The translations under genes and the position numbers were made by a program. A stretch of 64,000 nucleotides of DNA from Eudorina sp. 2006-703-Eu-15 (taxonomy: Eukaryota > Chlorophyta > Chlorophyceae > Chlamydomonadales > Volvocaceae), in contig BDSI01000155.1 of assembly GCA_003117195.1 (NCBI GenBank), positions 1-64,000 on the forward strand, read 5' to 3'. The notes beneath the pieces were generated by a model. That model was not told where the DNA came from, did not search any database, and saw nothing but the letters and a program-made list of their open reading frames with translations. Numbering within the stretch: the first letter of the stretch is position 1; the number at the start of each line of letters is the position of its first letter. Shown in pieces: positions 43,301 through 52,754 of this stretch.

Positions 43301-45803
43301 TGCTGCAGCAGCAGCAGCAGCAACAACAACAACAACAACAACAAAAGCCTCATCGGGGGACGGCGGGGGCCGCTGCGGCCGCGGGTCCGGGGTCCCGGAA
43401 GCCCGCGGCGGCAAGGAGATCCGGTTCTGGATCTGGGTCTCGGAGCTCCATGACCGTTGAGCGGGCAGTGGTTGTGATCCAGGTACGGGCCGCGGCGAGC
43501 AGCGAGCGGGCTGCGGCGACGGGGTGAGGCAGCCCTCCGGGGTGGGGCGTCACCTGAGGCGGAGATGGACCGACACGGCCCCATGGGGCCCCCACGTGTG
43601 GTCCTGACCTGCCGACGCCCAAGAGAATGGAATGTCGAAGGGGCCCCGGCAGGCAGGAAAAGGGAGCCTTGCCAGATGTGTCGTGTGTCGAGGCACAGGC
43701 GGGTGTCGGGTGCGTGTTTGGACTGTCAGCAGTTCGATTCCCGGACCCTTCCCTGGCCCTCAAACCTCCCGACACACCCCCCCTCTCCTATAACCCCCAC
43801 CCACCCCTCCCCAACTTCCCCCTGTGTGACCTGAGGGCAGTGTTTGTTCTGGACATGTCTTTCGCTCGAAAACCCCCGCTATGAATTCATGGTGGCTTTC
43901 TCATCCTATTGCGCTGCCCGCGCCCCCTCCCCCCGGCCCCGCACCCCTCCCCCAACCCGAAGTCCCACCTGCGCGGCTGGCTGGTCCGGCGCAGCTCCGC
44001 GCTGTGGTGGGCCCGAGCCTCCCGCGGGCTGAGGGAGCGGCGGGCGGCGGTGCGCGCCTGGCAGCACCACAGCCGCTTCATGGCGGCCAGCTACCACCTG
44101 CAGGCGCAGGTAGTTGGGGGGGGGCAGGGGCGGAGGGTTGAAGGGGGTGGGTGGGAGGGAGGGAGGGGATGAGGGGGGTGGACAATGGGGCGGCTGCGAC
44201 CGCCGAAGCGGGCACTTCTCCCTCATGTCAATAAAGACAGCGAAACCTGCCCGGGGACTCCCCGGGGGACCTCGCCCTGGTCCTCGTGTCCAGCACCCAC
44301 CCACCCACCCACCCACCCACCCATGCATCACACGGACCCGAGCGGCGGCCACTCGACACCACCCTGGTGTCCCTATAGGGTCCCTGGGTCCTGTGGAAGG
44401 TGTCCTGGGGCCATGTCCACCTCCCTGACCTCGGGCCCCGTTCCGAACCGCGCTCCCCCACCGCCTTCCCGCTCTTCATCCCCTTACTGGCCCTCGCCGC
44501 CCCCCCCTCCCCTCCTTCCCCCCTCCCCCCGCACGCCCCCCGGGGTGGGTCTCAGCTGCTGGGCGCGCTGGTCCGTGAGGCCCAGGTGGCCGAGGCGCTG
44601 GCGGCCGACCAGCGGCGCCAGGAGGCGGAGATGAAGGCGGAGTTCAACGAGTGGCTGCTGCAGCAGCAGCGGGTGGCGCTGTCGCAGCCGCTGCCCCGGG
44701 GCTGGGTGCCGCACCCGCACCCGGAGCAGCCGGGGCGCACCTGCTTCCTCAACACGCGCACGGGTGGGGAGGGGAGGGGAGGGGAGGGGAGGGGTGGGGT
44801 GGGGTGGGGTGGGGTGGGGTGGGGTGGGGTGGGGTGGGGAGGGGCACGGATACAGCTGCGATGTCGGTGGGGCCCTGGCGGGCCAGCGACCGCCAGGCGG
44901 CGGCGGCGGACCGACCCGGCCGGCACACGTGTGTGTGCGGTGCGGCCCGGGGTGCAGATCTCGTGGATGGATGTGCGCCCCCGGGGGAAGGGTTTAGGGG
45001 TAAGGGGTATAGGAAATAGGGGTGAGGAAGGGGGGTAAGGAGCGCTTGCGCCCCCGTGTTGCCGCTCTCCTCCCTGGAGGGGTGGTCCGGGGCTGCGTCG
45101 TTACCTCACCCTAGCGGCCCCGCGGAGGTCTCCCCCCGCGGCCCAGTCAACTCCACCGGGAGCCACCCAAACCCAATACCGCTCGGCCCGCTGGGATGTT
45201 GGTTCGATAATCCTCCCAGGACCCCGTCGTCGGACCCGTCGTCCGCCCGCCCGCCCCGCGCCGCGCCCCCCTCTTCCATGCCAATCAACCAGGAACTCTG
45301 GTTAGAGGGCAGCAAACCAGCAAAGCCGTACCAAACTAAGAAACCGCACCCCTCCCTCCCGCCACCCACGCCTCTTCCCCCCTCCCTCCTCCCTTTCCAT
45401 CGCGCCTCCTCCCCCCTCCCTCCACCCATGTCCGCTACCTCCCCCCCTCCTGCCCCCCCGCTCACGCCCAGGTGAGCTCCACGCGCTGCACCCCGTGGTG
45501 GCGGACCTGGCCCGCTTCGCCCGCGAGCAGCACGCGGCCGCCCACGCGGCCCTGCAGCAGCGCTTCGCCGGTGTGCCCGCCTACCTGCAGCGCCTGCACG
45601 AGGCCACGGCGGCGCAGGCGGCTGTCGCCCTGAGGGCCATCGCGGCGATGCACCACCAGAGCGCCGGGGGGGGGCAGGGGCAGGGGCCGGCTGGCCCCGG
45701 GGGGGCAGGGTCGGCTCCGCCCGGGTCAGGAGCAGTTGGGGGTGGGGCGTTAAGCAGGCGGTCCAGCACCGCGGGGCCAGGGGCCGGGGCGGGCGGGGTG
45801 TGA
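39763..45803 (+). CDS. IQ-motif protein with degenerate WW domain (about 895 aa, 9 exons)
   Basis: Exons: 39763-39861, 40090-40311, 40803-41621, 42092-42448, 42772-42857, 43065-43482, 43963-44109, 44556-44763 and 45472-45803. Phases all close. The N-terminal third is Ala/Ser/Gly/Pro-rich and probably disordered. Four IQ-type calmodulin-binding repeats lie at roughly residues 493-512 (AARVIQRQVRKWLRRRW, split by an intron), 530-548 (AARVIQCWVRGHLARRLAAR), 573-592 (AAAVRIQRAWRAHLRKRRY) and 662-680 (VVVIQSHLRGWLVRR, split by an intron), with a 13-residue polyGln after the third. LPRGWVPHPHPEQPGRTCFL followed by NTRTGELHALHP looks like a WW domain whose second Trp is lost. The C-terminus is helical (VVADLARFAREQHAAAHAAL), then low complexity. 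A calmodulin-linked cytoskeletal or centriolar/flagellar scaffold is plausible but only inferred. Confidence 0.8.
40352..40399 (+). repeat. (GACA)12 microsatellite
   Basis: Perfect GACA tetramers in intron 2 of the IQ gene. Confidence 0.97.
44223..44246 (-). repeat. Intronic motif B, reverse orientation (IQ gene intron 7)
   Basis: ATGTCAATAAAGACAGCGAAA, the reverse complement of the core at 59436. Confidence 0.6.
44764..44838 (+). repeat. (GGGGA)n/(GGGGT)n array at a 5' splice site
   Basis: The array starts exactly at the 5' splice site of IQ-gene intron 8: GGGGA units, then GGGGT units. Confidence 0.95.
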
Positions 45804-48018
45804 GGGGGGACGAGGGCCCGAACCCCCGCTATCCCCATCCACGATAACAAGAACCAAATCGCCAACTCGCCGTCCCACCTGCGGCAGCATCCGGGGTCTG
45901 AATCAACAGGGGGGTGGCGGGGAGATGTCCCCGTGGGCAGCAGCGGGCCTGTGAGGGGCTGGGAGCTGCAGGCGGACCCGGTGGGTCGAAAGCCCTCTGT
46001 GGTCGCGGTAGGGGTGGGGGTGGGGGTGGGGGTTGCCGAAGTACTGAGCGGGTGAGGAGGGAGCAGGCGTGGAGGTCATGAATGCCCAGGGCCCAGTCGA
46101 GGGAGGGCGATCGAGCGCTCGTGGAGGGGGGGAGGGGAGGCTGACATCGAAGAACACCCCAACGGGAGACGGACCCGGTTGGTGAACTGCGTATCTTGGA
46201 GGAAGTGGGGGCTCGTACTGTCAGGAGCTGGCCAGTAGCAGCAGCTGTGAAAGGACTCGGTGCTTGTTGGCGGTGGGCGGCCGGGGCGGGGCTGGGGCCG
46301 TCCACCCGGGCTCTCCTGTTGGCCGGTTTGTTGTGCCGCCAGGCAGGCGGGTCCGGGGCGGGTGGGGGACGGGGGAGGGGCGGGCAGGTGCAGCGCCCTA
46401 AGTGCCGGAAGGTTGGCGAGGTGGGGTGGGGTGGGGTGGCGCGGGGCGAGAGGTGGGGTGAGATGAGATGGCGGTGATGCGGCGTGGGGGCAGGGTGGGG
46501 TGGGCGGGGTGTTGAAGAGGCACAGGGGGAGAGCGAGGAGCGGTGGGGCAGTCCAGTGGCCTGGCCATGGCGGCCATCACGAGGTCGAGGCCGCCGTCGG
46601 TGTGTGGATCCGCTTGTGGCCCCGTGTTGCGTTGCAGGGGGGCTAGCTCCCTTGCGAGTGCGTGTGGAAGCCAGGTGGGGGGATGAGGGGGACGAGGGGG
46701 ACGCCGCCAAAACAAGCGGGAGGGCGGATGGGGCCCCAGGGACCGGTCAGCACCCGGCAGCACCCCGCCACCAGGCCCCGCCTACAGGGTGAGTCGGGCG
46801 GACCCGGTATCAGCCGGGGGGGTGGGGTTGGAGCGATTCGAAGACTGTTACGCTGTGTTGCATTGCATTGGGGTGAAGGGGGTGCGGTGGTTGGTGCACG
46901 TGCAGCGGGGGGCGGCAGGGGGGCGCGGGCGCACTGAAAGAGGCTGCAGGTGGTTTGTCGTACGTACCGGTACCGCATACGGCACACCCAGACGGGATTT
47001 GCCAGGGACCGACGTCCTGTCAGAGGTGGCCGATGGATGGTGCCGAGAGAGGAGGATTGTGGGGGGACGAGGGCGCACGGCGATGACGACGACACCGGCC
47101 CCGCCCCCGATCCGGATGAGGGTGGGACTGCTCCCGGTGAGGCGGATCGAGAGCCGGCTGAGGGACTTGTGTCGGCAGCACAGCACAGCACAGGGCTGCC
47201 CGCTGCTGCACCCAGCGGCTGGTCCGGTCGACCTGACAGGACCGGACCTGAGTTCGTTCTTTTTAGGTAACGGATTTAAGCATTTGCCTGTGTCCACGAT
47301 GGACCATGTGCTGCGGGGTACGGGGCGACCTCCACCAGTTCCTGTGACCCAGCGGGATGGGGATGGGGAAGGGATGGCCGCCGTGTTGCAGCCGGACCCC
47401 GCACACATCGGCTTCTCAAAGAGTTCAGCTGCTACGGTATCACGGAATACGGTACGTGCGCGCCGTGGCAGAAGCGACCCCGAAGCCTTACGGCGGCTCG
47501 CTCCGCGTCTTTTCGATTTCCAAGCCGGACCGCAGCCGTCATCGCCTGCAGCGCCGCGTGAAAAAACCCCTGTCCCTCACCACCACCCCTGCCGCCCCCT
47601 GCGAGGTGCCGCAGCCCAACACCCGCTGACTGACCTCTGTCGCCGCTGCCCTCGGCGGTCCGACGTCGCCTCCGCCGCCTCCTCCTCGGACAGCTACGTG
47701 GCGCGTAACGCCCACATCTGCGCACCACCTCGGTCGCTGCCGCCCTGCGTGGTAGAAACGACCGACCCACTGACCCATGGGTCCAAGGCGGTCAGAACGG
47801 CTGACAGGCCGCCTCCCGCCAGCTCGTCCGCGGTGTTATTTCCAGTCCAGCATTACGGCCCCCGGCACCGCCCATCCAGTCAGTCCCACAAACCCACGTA
47901 TCCGCCAGAGGCCTCTGTCACATCCTCCGCGGGTGGCGGCGCGACTACCTCCCCCCGACTAGCCTTTCCCTCCCTCCCTCCCGCCCCACCAGGACTGCCG
48001 CCCCCTCCCCCCCTTTCC
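45804..48018. other. Spacer and long 5' flank of the BTB gene
   Basis: One + frame is open through 46789-48018 and runs into the BTB gene, but its composition (no domains, random low-complexity, many R/P/G) is that of GC-rich noncoding DNA. No exon is called. Confidence 0.5.
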
Positions 48019-50412
48019 ATGTCGCTGAAGCGGCAGACCGTCACCCTGCCGCGAGCCGCCACCTGCATCGTGGTGCGGCCTCGTCCCGACCCGGATCCCG
48101 ACCCACGGGGAGAGGGAAGGGGAGGGGGAGGGGAATGTGGGTGGGGCCGCGGCGCTGACGGCGGTGGCTACGGCCGGGACGGCTGCCGGTGCTGCTGCTG
48201 CGGCGGCGGCGGCGGCAGCCGTCCCCTGGGCCCCCCGCCGCAGTGCCCGCAGGTGCTGGTCTTCCTGGGTGACCAGATCCGGGAGCTGCTGCCCACCGAC
48301 GACGACAGTCCCTGCTGCTGCTGCCGCAGCGGCGAAGGTGGCGGTGGCGGTGGCGAGATGTACGGCAGTGGCGCTGCTGCCGGGCACGGCTGCGCGAGCA
48401 TGGGGAGCTACGGCTGGCATCACCAGCACCAGCAGCAGCAGCAGCGGCGGGGGGCGGCGGCGGCGGCGGCGATGATGGCGAGGGGCTGGCGGCTCAGTGA
48501 GCGGCCGATACCCGTGACGGGCGGGACGCTCCATGACGTCCGCTGCGCCGTGTACGAACCCACCACCGACTCAGTCATCTACGTGGAGGGTGCTACAGCC
48601 ATCATGCGGCTCACGACCGTCGGCAGTAGCAGCAACCCCAGCAGCAGCAGCAGCAGCACTGACACTCTCGGCTGTTGCGCCAGCGCCAGCATCACCCACG
48701 CGAGTAATGCGGGTGTCCACGTTGGCAGTAGGGGCGGCTCGGCCTGCTACTGCCACAACCAGATCACGTTGGTCGCCGGCAGCAGCCAGGGCGAGAGGGG
48801 CGCCGACGACGGCACCGGCGCGGCGGCGCGCTTCCGCGGGGTGGTGGCCCTGGCGGCGGACGGTCGGGGCAGGGTGTTCGTGGCGGATGGCTACGGCCGC
48901 AGCAGCCGCATCCGGGCGGTGGTGGCGGCCACCGGGGCGGTGGTCACCCTGCCGGGGGCCAGTCCCCCCACGGGCCATTGGTCGGCCCTGGCTGTCGACG
49001 GGGCGGGGCGGGGACTGATCGCCGCCACCTGGTACGGCGTGTACCACATACCGCTGCCCCGGGAGGTAGGGGGGATCTGCTCGGCTGGCGGCTGCGCCGC
49101 CGCCGCCGCTGCGGAAGCCGGCGGATGCGGCAGCGGCAGCATCGGCGGCGGCATTGGCGGCGGCGGCGGCGGCGGCGGCGGCAGTAGCGAGGACGTGGTC
49201 TCGTCAGATGCCGTTGCGCCGCGCCTGCTGGCGGGCAGCGCGGCGGACGGCGGCGGATGGTGGGATGGCGTGTCCTTCTTCGAAGGCGGCGGCGGCGCCG
49301 GTGCCGCCGACGGCCGCGGCGCCGCCGCGCGGTTCAGCTTCATCAGCGACGTGCTGCCGGGCAGCCGCGGCCACGTGTACGTCAGTGATTGGGGCATGCT
49401 GCGCCTCATGGAGATCGGCAGTTGCATCGGCAGTAATGGTGGCTGCACCAGCAGTAGTGGCAGTAGCAGTGGCGGCGGCGGCGGCGCCGTCGTCGTCGGT
49501 ACTCTGGACACATCTCAGAGCGGCAGCCTGCAGTGGCGGCTCGCGCTCCTGCCGGGCGGTCAGCTGGCCCTCTACAAGGACACCCGCATCTGCGTCTTCA
49601 GCGCGGCGGGCGGCAGCGGCCGCGGCGGCGGCGGCGGCGGTTTCGCGCCCGCCAGCGAGGCCCGGGCGGGCTGGTGCCGACTGGCCCGTGGGTCGCAACA
49701 CCCGGCGGCGCACGCCGATGAGGAGATGCAATCCGACGAAGTGCTCGCTACGGGCGGAAGCGGCGGCGGCGGCGGCGCCGCCGGATGTGACGCCATCGTC
49801 ACGGTGCGCATGGACACGGGCCATGAGTTTGTCGTACACCGTGCCGTACTGGCGGCGCACAGCGCCTTTTTCCGGCGGCTTCTGCACCCTGCCGGCGGCT
49901 TCGCCGACAGCGGCGCGGTGGCGGTGCCGCTGCCGGAGGCCGACCCGGCGGCCTTCGAGCGACTGCTGTCGTACATGTACGGCGACCGGGACCTTGTACA
50001 CATGCCGTACGAGCTGCTAAGGCCAGCAGCGGAGCTTGCGGCCCGTCTGCTGATGCCGGCGGCGTGCCGGCGGCGGTTGGAGAAGCGGTTGCTGGCGGCA
50101 GTGACCCCTGGGTCTGTGGTCTCGGAGCTGATGTGGGCGGATGCGCACAGCAGCAGCATGCCGGATCTGTTGCCGCAGCTGGAGGAGTTCATTGTACGGC
50201 ACCGGGTGGAGGTGGCGGCGCCGCCGGCATCGGCACGGTGCGCGTGGGGCGGTGGGGCAGGGGTACGTGGCGGCGGCGGCGGCGGCGGCGGCTGCCCGGA
50301 GTCCGTAGACCCGCTGGAGGTCCTGGCCGCCCGGTGCCCCCATTTGGCCGCCCGCATCATCCGGCGGATGGCACGGGTGGGGTCAGTCGCTTCCGCGTTG
50401 ATGTGGAGCTGA
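48019..50412 (+). CDS. Intronless BTB/POZ protein with NHL/propeller-like N-terminus (797 aa)
   Basis: A single uninterrupted exon starting MSLKRQTVTLPRAATCIVV and ending in TGA. Residues about 160-500 have repeated propeller-like blades: DVRCAVYEPTTDSVIYVEG, TGAAARFRGVVALAADGRGR, VFVADGYGRSSRIRAVVAAT, WSALAVDGAGRGLIAATWYG, ARFSFISDVLPGSRGHVYVS. These resemble NHL/SMP-30 type repeats and are interrupted by Gly/Ser/Cys homopolymers. Residues about 592-690 are a BTB/POZ domain: IVTVRMDTGHEFVVHRAVLA, AHSAFFRRLLH, FERLLSYMYGD. A BACK-like helical tail follows (AELAARLLMPACRRRLEKRL). BTB proteins usually bind Cullin-3 as substrate adaptors; here that role is inferred. The start is the ATG just before the first conserved-looking strand. 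A TGTAA at 50862-50866 gives a 3' UTR of about 450 nt. Confidence 0.8.
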   Translation: MSLKRQTVTLPRAATCIVVRPRPDPDPDPRGEGRGGGGECGWGRGADGGGYGRDGCRCCCCGGGGGSRPLGPPPQCPQVLVFLGDQIRELLPTDDDSPCCCCRSGEGGGGGGEMYGSGAAAGHGCASMGSYGWHHQHQQQQQRRGAAAAAAMMARGWRLSERPIPVTGGTLHDVRCAVYEPTTDSVIYVEGATAIMRLTTVGSSSNPSSSSSSTDTLGCCASASITHASNAGVHVGSRGGSACYCHNQITLVAGSSQGERGADDGTGAAARFRGVVALAADGRGRVFVADGYGRSSRIRAVVAATGAVVTLPGASPPTGHWSALAVDGAGRGLIAATWYGVYHIPLPREVGGICSAGGCAAAAAAEAGGCGSGSIGGGIGGGGGGGGGSSEDVVSSDAVAPRLLAGSAADGGGWWDGVSFFEGGGGAGAADGRGAAARFSFISDVLPGSRGHVYVSDWGMLRLMEIGSCIGSNGGCTSSSGSSSGGGGGAVVVGTLDTSQSGSLQWRLALLPGGQLALYKDTRICVFSAAGGSGRGGGGGGFAPASEARAGWCRLARGSQHPAAHADEEMQSDEVLATGGSGGGGGAAGCDAIVTVRMDTGHEFVVHRAVLAAHSAFFRRLLHPAGGFADSGAVAVPLPEADPAAFERLLSYMYGDRDLVHMPYELLRPAAELAARLLMPAACRRRLEKRLLAAVTPGSVVSELMWADAHSSSMPDLLPQLEEFIVRHRVEVAAPPASARCAWGGGAGVRGGGGGGGGCPESVDPLEVLAARCPHLAARIIRRMARVGSVASALMWS

Positions 50413-52754
50413 GGGGCTGCCCGAGGGACGTGGGGGGAAGGCGGAGGGGGAGGGGGGGGAAGGGGTATCCTGGACGGGAGGGCAAGGGGGACGGAGCACG
50501 GAGCTGGGGCGGGATGGGGTCGGTGCCGGTTGTGGCCTTGGCAGGCCGAGTGCTGCAGCTGGACAGCCGTCGGCTGCGTGCCCTCCTAGACCCCTTCGAG
50601 CCGCGGGAGGACCCCGAGGAGGAGGAGGGACGTCGGTGCGAGAGCGAGACGTGCACCGCCCGGGGGGGGCGTTGCGCGTCGACGGCATTTGCGGTTCCGC
50701 TGTCGTGGTTGACGGGGTGTGTCCACTGAAACACTCAGTTATACAGGTGGTGGTGGTAGAGGTGGTAGAGGCGGTGGTGAGGTGGGGAAAAGGAAACGTT
50801 GCGGCAGCTCGGAAGTCCGGGGGAGAGGACCGAAGGGAGGGGCGCAGGAGGGGGCGGATCTTGTAACCGTAGGGGGGAGTGAAGACTGGGTTCGGACCCG
50901 GGCTGGGATGTGTTGATGTCGGTGTACGACGACGCGAGGCAGGCCATCCCAGTCAGAGGGGCGCCCGACGGCGGTTGGGCCGTTGCGGTTTCCGGGCGCG
51001 AACCGATTCGGTTACCGACGTGCCACCATCTTATGGAGGAGAGCCCCGGATGAATCCTTCACACATGTCGTACCGATGTCGTACCACTCTGGAGGGGGTT
51101 CGTTGTTCACTCGCTGCGCCGCGCGCCGCGGTACGATATGTACAGCATATCGTACGGCATATCATTTGGCTGCGAGGCGCAATGCGGAGTCCATCAAGGG
51201 CGATACAGGAACCCGAGGGGTACTCCGTGGTCGGCTGCGGTGTGTGTGCACAAGAAATGTTGTGCATGTATTTAGGAAACGGTGCGTGAGTGTGTTTATG
51301 CGAGTGTGTTACATATCTGACCGAGATGTCAGATCTGCATTTGCAAACCGCATCAGGGCAGCTGCGTCGCATCGCTTACACGCGAGGGTCGTACACCACC
51401 ACATCATGCACACATGTCAACACCCCCGCAACACAGCCGGACAGATGTGCCACACGAGCCGCTACAAGGCCGACGAAATATGAATACTCGGTCCGCCTTC
51501 TCCCCGCCTCTGCTCCACACCCTGGCGGGCCCCTGGCAACAATGACAGCAAACACACACGCGGCGAGTGCGCACCCCCACCTTGCAGCGCAGCTCGCATG
51601 TGCGGCTACGTACGGCAAGTACATCCGCACCGGCTGGCAGATGCCGTACGTCCTGGGCGCGCATCCTTTATCATCTGATAGATAAACCAGCCACTCCAAT
51701 TATACAGTCAGCTCACTCTGCGACAGCGACGTCCTACTGAGATCTGAAGTATGGTCGGGGTTGACCTAATGATATGATACGATATGGTATGGTAATGGTA
51801 TGCGAAGCCCATCGTTCCACGGCGTCACGAACTCAGCACGACAAATGCATATACCCCCACGTCTTGGTCCACACAAACCACATGCGCAGACGCACATACA
51901 CATACACAGACAAACAGGGGCACACACCAACGGGGTAATCCAAAAGGGGGGAAGGCGCTGGCAACGCTCCGCCCCCCTGCCGGCCCCCCGCCGGCCCCCG
52001 AGCCGCCAATACAAGGGGGGCAGCACCAGCCTCGCACTCCGTCCCCGCGAGCGCAAGGTACGACACATACGACATATTATACTCAAAGAGAGAGGAAGGT
52101 ACAAGAGATTCGGTCAGTCGCAGCACATCGCTCTCTAAGGCACCACCACGCGGCTCGGGGCCCGCATCCGCATGATTCGTTGAGGTGTCGGTCAAAACCG
52201 ACGTGCAGTGTCATACGCCGCCGTGTAGTGCCAATCCCCCCCTTGACCGCACTTGATCCAACCAGTCGCCGCACCCCGCCTTCCCCGCGCCGCGGTGCGA
52301 GCCCATACCTTTCCGAACCCAGAGGCCAGAGGGCCGGCCACCCCTCGGCCACCCCCACCCCGGCCGAGCGCAACCTCCTCCCAAGGACCCCCCCCAGCGG
52401 CCCATCGGTGACCCGTCACAGCATACGGGCGGACTCCGCGGGTCAGTCAGCCACCCGCCCACTCACCCGCCGCCGCCCACTCACCCGCCGCCGCCCACTC
52501 ACCCGCCGCCGCCCACTCACCCGCCGCCGCCCACTCGCCCACCCGCCCGCAGACGCCCCCCGTCACCTCTTTGTGACCCGACCGATGGGAGGCCCCCCCG
52601 CCCCTCGGCGCAACACCCATACACCAAAAACCAAAACTCAGAACCGCACCGCACCGCAGGCAGCAGCCGCCCCTCCACTTCCTAAATCACACACCCGTTC
52701 CTGCTGCTGCTGCTCCTCCTCCTCCTCCCCGGACCCCCACCTGCTCCTGCCGCT
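50413..52754. other. Convergent 3' flanks of the BTB and synaptotagmin-like genes
   Basis: No exon supported. It contains a GTACGATATG/CATATCGTAC hairpin at 51131-51155 and four copies of an 18-bp CCCACTCACCCGCCGCCG unit near 52457-52535. TTACA at 51375 is one candidate minus-strand polyadenylation signal. Confidence 0.45.
51131..51155. repeat. Perfect 10-bp inverted repeat
   Basis: GTACGATATG and CATATCGTAC flank a 5-nt loop (TACAG) in the convergent spacer. It may fold as a hairpin in either read-through transcript. Confidence 0.85.

Noticed and set aside
46789..48018. Upstream 410-codon extension of the BTB gene reading frame
   Set aside because: No conserved or domain-like segment; open only because GC-rich DNA lacks stops. 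The ATG at 48019 opens the first folded-looking sequence.
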